This document shows positions 53,977 through 63,430 of a stretch of 64,000 nt of DNA, in pieces. Source of the stretch: an uncultured Pelagibacteraceae bacterium (lineage in GTDB: Bacteria; Pseudomonadota; Alphaproteobacteria; Pelagibacterales; Pelagibacteraceae); the NCBI GenBank assembly GCA_902619595.1, contig CACNFE010000002.1, positions 1 through 64,000 of the forward strand. Direction: 5' to 3'. The first letter of the stretch is position 1. Each line of letters opens with the position of its first letter. The translations under genes were made by a program, and so were the position numbers. The notes beneath the pieces are model-generated. The model had not been told where the DNA came from and searched no databases. It worked only from the letters and a program-made list of their open reading frames with translations.

Positions 53977-55380
53977 TTATTTTAATTTGATACCAATATA
54001 GCTTATTTGGTTTTTGTTATTATAAATGACTACTAAAATTGTTTTGTTGTTAGCCACTAAAGATGATTTTACTATATTTTGTAAGTCTCCAGGTGTTTTA
54101 ATTTTTTTCTTTTGTGCCTCAACAATTATATTATTTACCATTAAGTTTTTAACAGGACTATCAGCGTCAATACTTGTAATTACAACTCCTGTAGTATCTT
54201 TTGGTAATTTTCTTTTTTCAATATCCTCATCATTTAAAGGCCTTACTTCAATTTTTAAATCCTGAATTACTGTAGTTTTTAAAGCTTTTGGTTTTTTTGG
54301 TTTGAAATCACTAGATGTTTCTAATCTTCCTAATTTAATTTTTTTAAAAATCTCTTTTTTATTTCTCCAAATTTTTACCCTCACAGTTTTTCCAACTTCT
54401 GTTTGAGCAACAATCATTGGTAATTCTCTCATTTGATTGATAACGGTCCCATCAAATTCCAAAATTATATCCCCTGCTTTTATTCCACCTTTTTCAGATG
54501 GACTCCCGGGTGATACACTTGATACTAAAGCACCTCTTGGTTTATCTAGCTCCTCCGCATCTGCAATTTCTTTTGTAACATCTTGAATTCTAACTCCTAA
54601 CCAACCTCTTTTAGTTTCACCATATTTAATTAATTGATCTACAACTTGCTTTGCATTGTTTGATGGTATTGCAAAACCAATTCCTATAGAACCACCTTGA
54701 CTTAAAATTGCTGTATTCACACCCACAACATCTCCATCCATATTAAATAGAGGTCCACCTGAGTTACCTTGATTTATTGAAGCATCGGTTTGAATAAAAT
54801 CTTCGTATCTAGAAAGTCCAATGCTTCTATTTCTTGCAGATATTATACCTGAAGTAACAGTTCCACCAAGTCCAAAAGGATTTCCAATTGCAATAACCCA
54901 ATCTCCTATTCTTGCTAGATCTGAGTTTCCAAATTTTACGGGTTTAAAAGTATCATCTGACTCTATTTTTAATACTGCTATATCTGATAAAGGATCTGTT
55001 CCAATGATTTTTGCTTTATACTCTTTATCTCCGTTTACTCTTACTAAAATATCGTCTGCATCTTTAATAACATGATTGTTTGTGACTACAGTTCCATCTT
55101 TATCTATAATAAACCCAGATCCAAGTGCACTAGCTTTTCTTTCTTGTGGTGTACCAAATTCTTTAAACATATCCTCAAATGGAGATCCAGGTGGAAATTG
55201 AAAGTTAGGGAAAGGGTTAGTTTTTGTAACAACAGTTTGTGTTGTAGAGATATTTACAACAGATGGCATTAATTCCTCAGCCAAATCTGCAAAAGAACTT
55301 GGCACGTTTGATGAATTTGATGTGGTATTTAGATTAATTAAAAATAGAAAAATTAGACTGAATTTAAATATTTTGCTCAT
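53977..55380 (-). CDS. degP: Periplasmic serine protease DegP/HtrA
   Basis: 'GSGFIIDKDGTVVTNNHVIKDADDILV', 'SDIAVLKIE', 'TDASINQGNSGGPLFN', two PDZ domains. Confidence 0.95.
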   Translation of the reverse strand: MSKIFKFSLIFLFLINLNTTSNSSNVPSSFADLAEELMPSVVNISTTQTVVTKTNPFPNFQFPPGSPFEDMFKEFGTPQERKASALGSGFIIDKDGTVVTNNHVIKDADDILVRVNGDKEYKAKIIGTDPLSDIAVLKIESDDTFKPVKFGNSDLARIGDWVIAIGNPFGLGGTVTSGIISARNRSIGLSRYEDFIQTDASINQGNSGGPLFNMDGDVVGVNTAILSQGGSIGIGFAIPSNNAKQVVDQLIKYGETKRGWLGVRIQDVTKEIADAEELDKPRGALVSSVSPGSPSEKGGIKAGDIILEFDGTVINQMRELPMIVAQTEVGKTVRVKIWRNKKEIFKKIKLGRLETSSDFKPKKPKALKTTVIQDLKIEVRPLNDEDIEKRKLPKDTTGVVITSIDADSPVKNLMVNNIIVEAQKKKIKTPGDLQNIVKSSLVANNKTILVVIYNNKNQISYIGIKLK

Positions 55381-55382
55381 TT

Positions 55383-55568
55383 TTAACCTTTAGAAACCCA
55401 CACTATCGCAAAACCAATAAGAGCAAAAATAAAACCCGCAGTTCTTAATTGATTAGATTTAATAGTATCAATCTTCTTTAACATATTTTTCATTTTTGAT
55501 GGAAATAAGGCATAAAGAATACCCTCAATAAACAAGAACAGACCAAAAGCTATGATCAATTCACTCAT
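55383..55568 (-). CDS. DUF2065 family protein
   Basis: 61 aa, 'AFGLFLFIEGILYALFPSKMKNML'; typical neighbour of hflC/degP. Confidence 0.85.
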   Translation of the reverse strand: MSELIIAFGLFLFIEGILYALFPSKMKNMLKKIDTIKSNQLRTAGFIFALIGFAIVWVSKG

Positions 55569-55578
55569 TTTAATAATT

Positions 55579-56445
55579 TTATTGGACTGGTTTTAAATTT
55601 ACGTTTCCAAAGAATTTAAAAAATTCACTATCTGGTGATAATACCAACGAAGTTTCTCCTCCAATTAATGCTTTTTCATATGCTTGCATTGCTCGATAGA
55701 ATGCAAAAAAATCTGGATCTTGGCCAAATGCATCAGCAAATATTTTATTTCTTGCTCCATCACCTTCACCTTTCATAATTTCAGATTTTTTTTGTGCATC
55801 TGCTAAAATTACGGTTACTTCTTTATCTGCGGTTGAAGTAATTGTTATTGCCATTTCTGCACCTTTGGCTCTGAATTCTTTTGCTTCTCTTTCTCTCTCG
55901 GTTTGCATTCTTGCAAAAATTGCGTCACTGTTTGCTTGAGGAAGATCGGCTCTTTTAATTCTTACATCAACTATTTTTATACCAAATTTTTCCGCCTCTA
56001 TATTTACACCCTCTTGAATTAATGCCATTTGTTTAGTTCGGTCTTCAGATAATAAAGTTTGTAGTCTTTGAGTACCTAATACACTTCTTATTCTAGAATT
56101 AATAATTGTTGATAATCTTGATCTTGCCACTCTCTCGTTTCCAACTGATATATAAAATTTAAGCGGGTCTACAATTTGAAATCTAGCAAAAGCATCAACA
56201 ATCAATCTTTTTTGGTCTGAAGCAATTACTTCTTCAGGTGGAGCATCTAAATTTAAAATTCTTTTGTCTAAGAAAACTACATTTTGAATAAACGGTAGTT
56301 TGAAGTTTAATCCAGGTTTTAAAATTATTTTCTTTGGATCACCAAATTGAAGAACAATGGCTTGGTTTACTTCTTTAACAATAAATATTGAGAAAAATGC
56401 TACAACTGCGATCACTCCTATAACTGGTAATAAAATTTTTTTCAT
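55579..56445 (-). CDS. hflC: FtsH protease modulator HflC
   Basis: 'VKEVNQAIVLQFGDPKKIILKPGLNFKLPFIQNVVFLDKRILNLD'. Confidence 0.95.
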   Translation of the reverse strand: MKKILLPVIGVIAVVAFFSIFIVKEVNQAIVLQFGDPKKIILKPGLNFKLPFIQNVVFLDKRILNLDAPPEEVIASDQKRLIVDAFARFQIVDPLKFYISVGNERVARSRLSTIINSRIRSVLGTQRLQTLLSEDRTKQMALIQEGVNIEAEKFGIKIVDVRIKRADLPQANSDAIFARMQTEREREAKEFRAKGAEMAITITSTADKEVTVILADAQKKSEIMKGEGDGARNKIFADAFGQDPDFFAFYRAMQAYEKALIGGETSLVLSPDSEFFKFFGNVNLKPVQ

Positions 56446-56446
56446 A

Positions 56447-57541
56447 TTAGTTTGTTGCCTTTTTTAATTCAGGAAGTGGAAGGTATGGAACAACTCCAGA
56501 TCCTGCTTCTTTATCAATTATAACTTTATCAATATCTGCTAAAACTTTTTCCATTGTTTCCAAATACATTCTTTCTTGAGTTACTTTTTTTGCATTTTTA
56601 TATTCATTAAAGATTGCCAAAAATCTACTTGCTTCACCTTCAGCTTTAGCAACTACTTCTTTTTTATATGCTTCTGCAGCTTGTAAAATCTTTTGAGCTT
56701 CACCTCTAGCCCTTGGAATTACATCATTTGCGTATGCTTCAGCTTCATTTTTAGATCTTTCCATATCAGCTCTAGCAGCTTGTACGTCTCTAAATGCATC
56801 TATAACCTGATCAGGTGGATCAGCTTTTTGAGTTTGAACTTGTGTTATTTCAATTCCTGAACTGTATTCATCTAATATGTTTTGTATAATTTCTTGTGTA
56901 TCTATTTCAATTTTTGATCTTCCCTCTGTTAAAATTGGTTGAATGTCACTTCTTGCAATAACTTCTCTCATAGCTGTTTCTGCTGCAGCTTTAACCGTTC
57001 CTTCTGGATCTTGAATTTTAAATAAAAAATTTCCAGCATCTTTAATTACCCAAAAAACCGAAAAATCTATATTTACAATATTTTCGTCTCCAGTTAGCAT
57101 TAAGCTTTCCTCCGGTACATCAGCAACTCCGCTTGAGCTGAAACCGCTATCTCTTTCTGATCTAAAACCAATATCTATTCTGTTAACTTTAGTAACTTTC
57201 GGTGTAAGAACGCTTTCTATTGGAAAAGGGATATGGTAATTTAATCCTGGTTGAGTTGTTGACGTAAATTTACCAAATCTTAAAACCACTCCTTGTTCAT
57301 CTGGTAATACTCTATAAAGACCACTTAAAGCCCAAACAATTAAAAGAACTATTAAACCAAATAATATTGGCTTATTACCGCCTTGGAAATTACCGGGCAT
57401 AAATTTTTTAATTTTTTCTTGAGCAGTTCTTATAATTTCGTCAATATCTGGTGGTGTTGGTCCTTTTCTTCCTGAACCGTTTCCTCCACCTGGGGGTGAA
57501 CCCCAAGGACTTCCACCTCTGCTTTTAAAATCATCTACCAT
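56447..57541 (-). CDS. hflK: FtsH protease modulator HflK
   Basis: Gly-rich N-terminus, 'ALSGLYRVLPDEQGVVLRFGKFTSTTQPGLNYHIPFPIE'. Confidence 0.95.
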   Translation of the reverse strand: MVDDFKSRGGSPWGSPPGGGNGSGRKGPTPPDIDEIIRTAQEKIKKFMPGNFQGGNKPILFGLIVLLIVWALSGLYRVLPDEQGVVLRFGKFTSTTQPGLNYHIPFPIESVLTPKVTKVNRIDIGFRSERDSGFSSSGVADVPEESLMLTGDENIVNIDFSVFWVIKDAGNFLFKIQDPEGTVKAAAETAMREVIARSDIQPILTEGRSKIEIDTQEIIQNILDEYSSGIEITQVQTQKADPPDQVIDAFRDVQAARADMERSKNEAEAYANDVIPRARGEAQKILQAAEAYKKEVVAKAEGEASRFLAIFNEYKNAKKVTQERMYLETMEKVLADIDKVIIDKEAGSGVVPYLPLPELKKATN

Positions 57542-57618
57542 GAACTCTATATAGTGTCTTTAATTTGAAAAACAAGATAAGTTACTTATATAAAGTACAA
57601 ATAACATAAACTGAGACA

Positions 57619-58410
57619 ATGGAACCTAAAATCAAACAAAAGAAGTTTATAAAAAACCCTATAAACGGTACAAAATTTACAATAGCTATATCGAGCGCAA
57701 AAGGTGGTGTTGGTAAATCAACTTTTGCAACTAATCTAGCGTTAGCACTTAAAAAAATTGGTTGTAAAGTAGGTTTGTTAGATGCCGATATTTATGGGCC
57801 CTCATTACCCAAATTATTTTCAATAAATGAAAAACCAAAGTCAGAAGAGGGGAAATTAATTCCAATTAATAAATATGATATACAGTGCATGTCAATTGGG
57901 TTTTTAACAGAAGAAGATACACCAATGATTTGGCGAGGTCCTATGGTCACCAGTGCAATTAAAACTTTTACCCAAAAAGTTGACTGGAAAAATCTTGATT
58001 TTATTATTGTGGATATGCCGCCTGGTACAGGTGATACACAACTTACTTTTGCTCAGGAAATAAAAGTGGATGGAGCAATTATAGTATCAACACCTCAAGA
58101 GATTGCTCTTCAAGATGTGATTAGAGGAATAAAAATGTTTGATAAGTTAGGTGTTAATATAATTGGTCTTGTAGATAACATGAGTTATTTTATTGGAGAT
58201 GATAAAAAAAAATACCCCATTTTTGGTGAGGGTGGTGTAAAAAGAACAGCACAACAATTTAATAAAACATTTTTAGGTGAAATACCTCTCGACCCAGATG
58301 TTGGAAAAAAAGGAGATGGTGGAAAGCCTATAGTTGAAAGTGAACCAGGCCATGAAGTATCCAAAATTTACAAAAATTTCGCAGAAAAAATTAAATCATC
58401 CTATCTTTAA
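57619..58410 (+). CDS. mrp: Mrp/NBP35-family Fe-S carrier ATPase
   Basis: '[46 protein letters not shown]', '[20 protein letters not shown]'. Confidence 0.95.
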   Translation: MEPKIKQKKFIKNPINGTKFTIAISSAKGGVGKSTFATNLALALKKIGCKVGLLDADIYGPSLPKLFSINEKPKSEEGKLIPINKYDIQCMSIGFLTEEDTPMIWRGPMVTSAIKTFTQKVDWKNLDFIIVDMPPGTGDTQLTFAQEIKVDGAIIVSTPQEIALQDVIRGIKMFDKLGVNIIGLVDNMSYFIGDDKKKYPIFGEGGVKRTAQQFNKTFLGEIPLDPDVGKKGDGGKPIVESEPGHEVSKIYKNFAEKIKSSYL

Positions 58411-59338
58411 GGTTCATAGCCTCCATTAATTCATTCCATTCCCTCCTTGAAAGTCCAGAGTCCTCTAAAGAAATTTTTTTATTTTGAATTAATTTTTGGA
58501 TCACAGCTTTTCCTTTAGAGGATACTTCTGTACCTCCTACCCTATAATCCATGAACGCTTCATAAGTAATTGGCACCCATCTTTTTAAAGTATCCAGCAT
58601 AGCATCTGCATAAGATCTTATTTCGTATTGAGCATGACTATCTGCCCTTAGTCTTAAAAAATTCATTAAATTTAATAAATCAGTTTTCCAGTACCACTGA
58701 GTGTATGTGTTTAATGTTAAATTCATTCTTGCGAGTTCTCTAGCGAGACCTGATTTTTTTTCGTCAATAATTGATCCATCATACCTTTGGTTCAACATTT
58801 TTTCGTAATTTTCATAGGTTCTTTCAGCATCAGATTTTAATAAATTTAAAACTTCTTTTGCTTGATCACCATCAATAATATCTCCACGTCCCTGTCTATT
58901 ATTTCGAGATTGGGCTGCAAGATTTTTATTAGAAGGAAGATAAAATTCTTTATCTAAAATTGAATACCTTGCAGAATACTCATTAACATTTGCTGTTCTA
59001 TGTCTAATCCATTGTCTAGCTATAAATATAGGAAGCTTTACATGATATTTGATCTCACACATTTCAAAAGGTGTACTATGCCAGTGCCTCATTAGATATT
59101 TTATCAAACCTGAGTCTGTTGAAACTTGCTTAGTACCTTTTCCATATGAAACTCTTGCTGCTTGAACAATAGACGTATCATCACCCATATAATCAATCAC
59201 TCTTATAAAACCGTGATCTAATATCGGTATTGCTTCAAAAAGTATTTCCTCTAGTTTCGGTACTGTAACTCTTTTTGTTTTATTTGACTGAGATTGTTGA
59301 GATTTTATTTCTTGTTCTTGTTCTTTTGTAAGTTTCAT
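58391..59338 (-). CDS. thyX: Flavin-dependent thymidylate synthase
   Basis: '[31 protein letters not shown]' contains the ThyX RHR...S motif. Confidence 0.95.
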   Translation of the reverse strand: MKLTKEQEQEIKSQQSQSNKTKRVTVPKLEEILFEAIPILDHGFIRVIDYMGDDTSIVQAARVSYGKGTKQVSTDSGLIKYLMRHWHSTPFEMCEIKYHVKLPIFIARQWIRHRTANVNEYSARYSILDKEFYLPSNKNLAAQSRNNRQGRGDIIDGDQAKEVLNLLKSDAERTYENYEKMLNQRYDGSIIDEKKSGLARELARMNLTLNTYTQWYWKTDLLNLMNFLRLRADSHAQYEIRSYADAMLDTLKRWVPITYEAFMDYRVGGTEVSSKGKAVIQKLIQNKKISLEDSGLSRREWNELMEAMNLKDRMI

Positions 59339-59389
59339 GAATAATTTATTGAATCTTTAAATTAAGGTTTTATATTATAAATGTTGGAT

Positions 59390-59642
59390 TTCCAACTACG
59401 ACGATAAACGAATTTCGTAATAAACATTGCGGACGTGGGGGCAGTACCCACCACCTCCACCATTACAACTTATGGGGGTGAACTAGGATCGACGGATGTG
59501 TAAAAGTCTTTCTTTCGTTCGGGATTGTTCCACCGTGACGGGCTATTTTATAATTGCAAATGATAAATTTGCTCTTGCTGCTTAATTAATTTATTAATTA
59601 AGTAACGGGGTTTTGGGGCACCTGGCAACAGAACGCCCCTTT
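59390..59642 (+). ncRNA. ssrA: Circularly permuted (two-piece) tmRNA
   Basis: Acceptor piece ends ...CACCTCC-A-CCA (to 59462); 11-nt IVS; coding piece starts GGGGGTG (59474-59480), forming a full 7-bp acceptor stem with CACCTCC (one G-U). Tag ORF GCA AAT GAT AAA TTT GCT CTT GCT GCT TAA (59556-59585) = ANDKFALAA*. 3' end GGGGCACCTGGCAACAGAACGCCCC. The 5' end is approximate. Confidence 0.95.
59615..59642 (+). repeat. att-like direct repeat copy 1 (ssrA 3' end)
   Basis: GGGGCACCTGGCAACAGAACGCCCCTTT, identical to 60887-60914. Confidence 0.95.
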
Positions 59643-59709
59643 CTTATAAAAAAATCTTTAACCATTTCAATAATTTTAGAAAATTATTTTTGTTTTGACC
59701 ACATTTATA

Positions 59710-59876
59710 CCGCAGTTCAAATATTTTTGACTTCTGTCTTCTCATACTAAGTATTTATCTCTTTAGTATACTTTTTGATAAATATGCATGCCGCACTAAT
59801 AAATCTAGCCGCAGTTTGACCGCAATTATTTACAATTTCAAATATTTTTAACTTTGGGCACACATAGGTCGCAGTG
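59710..59876. repeat. Cluster of CCGCAGTT-like octamers plus 18-bp imperfect direct repeat
   Basis: CCGCAGTT 59710, CCGCACTA 59791, CCGCAGTT 59809, CCGCAATT 59820, TCGCAGTG 59869; TTCAAATATTTTTGACTT (59716-59733) vs TTCAAATATTTTTAACTT (59837-59854). Confidence 0.8.
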
Positions 59877-59886
59877 AAAAAAGAAA

Positions 59887-60483
59887 TTAATTAATTTTGC
59901 TATAATAGAATTCAGGTTGATTATTAATTTTGTTAAACGAACGCGGCCACTTTTTTTGGATTATTCTATTTTTAAAATTATTTAGAATAAACTTTCCCTC
60001 GTCTCTATAAGTGAAATGGAAACCTGCAACTTTTTCTGATTTAAATAAACCGTTCTCCCATTCAACATTAAAGAGAAAACTTTCTGAATTTTCTTTAGTT
60101 AAACCAGTTAATTCAATTTTATCAACGTAGCTATGTTCAAATTTAGTCATAATAATTGTTCTATCGTTGTCCCAGAATTCTCTCCAATAAGATGTGTAAT
60201 CGTATTTTTTGCTTAGTAGATTATTTGAAGTTTTAGACCTGCTTTGAAAAAAATGGTCTCTAACAAGTTGAGATTTAACCCTTGCATGTCCATCGTTCTC
60301 AACTATTGCTCCAACAGCGTTTGCGGTAATACCTACTACTCGCCAACTCCAAGGTTCCCAGCCTGTAATAGATGTTAAAAGATTTTTCTTTTTTTGATGA
60401 TCAAATGAGGAGTCAAAAACTTTAACATAAAATTCATACATCTCTTTTTTAAGTTTTTCACTTGGTTCAATTCCTTTGGACAT
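59887..60483 (-). CDS. Hypothetical protein in ssrA-linked module
   Basis: 198-aa ORF with plausible composition; no recognised family. Confidence 0.6.
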   Translation of the reverse strand: MSKGIEPSEKLKKEMYEFYVKVFDSSFDHQKKKNLLTSITGWEPWSWRVVGITANAVGAIVENDGHARVKSQLVRDHFFQSRSKTSNNLLSKKYDYTSYWREFWDNDRTIIMTKFEHSYVDKIELTGLTKENSESFLFNVEWENGLFKSEKVAGFHFTYRDEGKFILNNFKNRIIQKKWPRSFNKINNQPEFYYSKIN

Positions 60484-60775
60484 CTTTTGATTCTTTAAAA
60501 TTTAATTCTGCACCTTCAAGGTAATAACATCTCCAACCAAAATTCAATGCTTTTATTCTATCGTTTTTTGAAAGCCAAATTCTTGGATATTCTCCTTTAT
60601 AATCTTTAATAACTTTATCCACTTTCCAGCCATTATAAACATAACGATATAAATCTTTTTCATCCGAACAATCTATCCAAGCTTGATCTTCTGGTGCAAA
60701 AATTAAGGCTAGTGAAATTGCTATAAAGATTAATAAAAATATTGAGTAGAAAAAGTACTTAAAAATTTTAATCAC
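60467..60775 (-). CDS. Hypothetical membrane-anchored/secreted small protein
   Basis: 102 aa, N-terminal TM 'FKYFFYSIFLLIFIAISLALIFAP'; overlaps the downstream ORF. Confidence 0.6.
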   Translation of the reverse strand: MIKIFKYFFYSIFLLIFIAISLALIFAPEDQAWIDCSDEKDLYRYVYNGWKVDKVIKDYKGEYPRIWLSKNDRIKALNFGWRCYYLEGAELNFKESKDVQRN

Positions 60776-60886
60776 TAAACTTTTTTAATATTTAACTTGG
60801 GCACAATTAGGGTCCAATTTGGACACAGCTGCCAAAGAAATTTGAGTATTTTAAACTCTAGAATTGTTATATAACGTTAAAGGTTC

Positions 60887-60914
60887 GGGGCACCTGGCAA
60901 CAGAACGCCCCTTT
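60887..60914 (+). repeat. att-like direct repeat copy 2
   Basis: 28/28 identity to the 3' end of ssrA (59615-59642). Confidence 0.95.
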
Positions 60915-61736
60915 TTAATTATAATAACCAATCTCCTTTAAATATTTCTTGGACATGATTGGTAATAAAAATGCTTTTGGATTTTTAGGATAATTTTCCC
61001 ATAGAAATCCATGATCTTTACTTTCTGGGGATTTTAAAAAACCTTTGCTATTAGGACTTATGTTGAAAGAAATATGGTCGTTGGTTGCGTGACCTACATA
61101 ACCAATAAGTTCTCCTTTTTTAACAAATTTTTTTTTTATACCACCACAACTTTCTGGACCCACAATTTCATTTAGTCTTTGATTGGAATAAAATTTTTTA
61201 TAAAACATTCTAATTTTACATTTACCTTTACCAAATCCGGGAACCAAAGGTGTTTGAGGCATTAAATGATAATACAATACCATGTCATTATTTACTGTTC
61301 GAAATGTTAATGAAAGCGCATCAAAAGGATATCTGCATTTAAGTTTTTCATTCGTATCTGGATGAACAATTTTCTTAAATTTTGCACCTTTAATATTTCT
61401 TGCATGAGTATTATTTTCAACTAAACAATGATACTCAGAACTTCTCTCACTTGCTGAAACTAACTCCATATCCATAACTGCAAAAACTGGCGTACCTCTT
61501 TTAACTTCAATAGATGTGCCCATTTTTCCTGCGTATCCTTTTCCTGTTGTACATGGACCGCCTGTTACTGCTGGCAACCAAGAGTTAGGTTGAGCGGTTG
61601 CGGTTACTCTTGCTCCATTAAATTTGCAAGGTAGTTTGTTATAAGTCTTATATTTAATCTTAGTCTCAGCAAACGAATGTGAGGTAAAAAGAGAAAACAT
61701 CAAAACTAGAAAAAAATATAGAGATAATTTTTTCAT
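60915..61736 (-). CDS. Secreted M23/lysostaphin-like peptidase-fold protein (possibly degenerate)
   Basis: Signal peptide; 'VKRGTPVFAVMDMELVSASE', 'FVKKGELIGYVGHATNDHISFNI' resembles the M23 domain (GxxIGxVG...HxHFxI). Confidence 0.6.
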   Translation of the reverse strand: MKKLSLYFFLVLMFSLFTSHSFAETKIKYKTYNKLPCKFNGARVTATAQPNSWLPAVTGGPCTTGKGYAGKMGTSIEVKRGTPVFAVMDMELVSASERSSEYHCLVENNTHARNIKGAKFKKIVHPDTNEKLKCRYPFDALSLTFRTVNNDMVLYYHLMPQTPLVPGFGKGKCKIRMFYKKFYSNQRLNEIVGPESCGGIKKKFVKKGELIGYVGHATNDHISFNISPNSKGFLKSPESKDHGFLWENYPKNPKAFLLPIMSKKYLKEIGYYN

Positions 61737-62662
61737 TCCTTAACAATCTCATATTTCAATTTTTTGATTTTCATTTCTCCAATGCCATCCCATATTTCGG
61801 TAGTAACCTCTATTCCTGGCACGATATCAGTATTTTTAACTAATTTTCTTTCTACTAAATAATCAAAAACCTGTTTTAGATTGATATCTATAGAATAGTT
61901 TCCATCTTTGTTAATTTTTGTATTTCTTTCAAAAGAGTCTATAGAAAAGAAATATTCTAAACCTTCAATTTTTCTTTTCGATTCTTGTCCTTTATTCGAC
62001 CAAACTATAAATTCATAATTATTAGTTTTAAGATTTTTAAATCTTATTTTTTTATGTTTTCTTGCTGTAGCATCAAATTTTAACATAATTTCAATAAAAG
62101 GTTTAACATCATCAGGATGTCTCAAAAAAAAAGTTATGTTGTTGTTATAGGTTCCCTTAGATTTAAAATTATAATCGTAGGCAAGTTGGAATTTCTTAAT
62201 TTCTCCAATGGATATAGGAAAATCTTTATTTGTTTCCCCATAACGATTTCCAGAACTACCTGTCCATGCCCTTTTACCAATAAGAGATGTGATATTTACC
62301 CAGGATTGTTTTTTTCCTGCTCTTGCTGAATATGATTTTACAGCAGTATAATAAAAACCAGTACCATCTTGTTTTATACAAACACCTAAACTTTTGCCAT
62401 GTTTATATTTTTTTTCTATTCCTCTTTTATGTTTAATTCCCCATGCATCAAATAAATACCAATCTGTATCAATATTTTCGTTTTTACTGACCTGACCAAA
62501 ATATTTTGTTCTTGAAAAATTTTCATCATAAATATTACAGTCTAGTTTATTGTCTTTATTCATCTTAAATTTATCAATATTTTCAACAGCATACTTTTCT
62601 GCAAATGAATATGCTGTAAAAAAAGGAAATATTAAAATTATAATTAGTAAAATTTTTCTCAT
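61733..62662 (-). CDS. Hypothetical secreted protein
   Basis: Signal peptide MRKILLIIILIFPFFTAYSFAE; 4-nt overlap with the M23-like gene. Confidence 0.65.
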   Translation of the reverse strand: MRKILLIIILIFPFFTAYSFAEKYAVENIDKFKMNKDNKLDCNIYDENFSRTKYFGQVSKNENIDTDWYLFDAWGIKHKRGIEKKYKHGKSLGVCIKQDGTGFYYTAVKSYSARAGKKQSWVNITSLIGKRAWTGSSGNRYGETNKDFPISIGEIKKFQLAYDYNFKSKGTYNNNITFFLRHPDDVKPFIEIMLKFDATARKHKKIRFKNLKTNNYEFIVWSNKGQESKRKIEGLEYFFSIDSFERNTKINKDGNYSIDINLKQVFDYLVERKLVKNTDIVPGIEVTTEIWDGIGEMKIKKLKYEIVKE

Positions 62663-62682
62663 ACTAAATAATTATAGAAATA

Positions 62683-62720
62683 TTATTAAAACAAATAAAT
62701 GTATTTATTTGTTTTAATAA
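62683..62720. promoter_or_regulatory. 18-bp-arm perfect palindrome upstream of the 61733-62662 gene
   Basis: TTATTAAAACAAATAAAT-GT-ATTTATTTGTTTTAATAA read directly; function inferred. Confidence 0.55.
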
Positions 62721-62901
62721 ATCGTAATATCAATTTTAAAGGCAATTTCAGGTTTTAGGGTACGATAAGAGAGTAATTGCCCCCGATTTCAATGAAGTTT
62801 CAAAACAAGGTTTGGGACAAAAGTTAAAACTCTCAATGAAGTCCTCAATGAAGTCTTTCAAAAAAGTCTTATTTTCTGTTATAAACTGGTTTAAGGAGTA
62901 G

Positions 62902-62916
62902 AACAGAACGCCCCTT
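62902..62916 (+). repeat. Partial att-like repeat copy 3
   Basis: AACAGAACGCCCCTT, 15/15 identical to the 3' part of the 28-bp repeat. Confidence 0.85.
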
Positions 62917-62988
62917 AATTCTGACACTTTTATTTAATAAAGTTTAAATTGTTAAAGTTAATTTTCATAACTTTAATAACTCCAAAAT

Positions 62989-63321
62989 ATGCAACAACAA
63001 GATTTATTTGATTTCAGGAGAGATATTCTCTTTGAAAGAGAAAATCAAATCGCTTGTTTTTATGATGTCCTTAGCGAAACTGAAGACACAATAAGTTATG
63101 CTGAACATATAGATCCTAAAAAAAAATTCTCTATATGTGGTATGGAATATGAAGAGTATGTTGATGTTAAAAAGAAATACTTAAAGGGTTTGACTTATGA
63201 TCAAATACTCAACTACTTAAAAAAATTTAAGAAAGAAGAAAGATTAGAAAAATATAAAATCTTACTTAAATTTAGAAACATACCTTTTGATGCTGATTTA
63301 TTTACTTGGAACAGCGATTAA
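62989..63321 (+). CDS. Hypothetical protein
   Basis: 110 aa, soluble, charged; isolated between att-like copies 3 and 4. Confidence 0.6.
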   Translation: MQQQDLFDFRRDILFERENQIACFYDVLSETEDTISYAEHIDPKKKFSICGMEYEEYVDVKKKYLKGLTYDQILNYLKKFKKEERLEKYKILLKFRNIPFDADLFTWNSD

Positions 63322-63430
63322 TTAACTTTACAACAAAGTATAGAGAATAAAACCAACTGAAAAGAAAACATGTCGTTCTGGCAATGAAGTATTCAAATAA
63401 CCTAAGTATTATGTAATTATTTGGTTCTAG

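Noticed and set aside
58391-58410. 20-bp convergent overlap of mrp and thyX
   Set aside because: Convergent overlaps of this size are ordinary in compact genomes.
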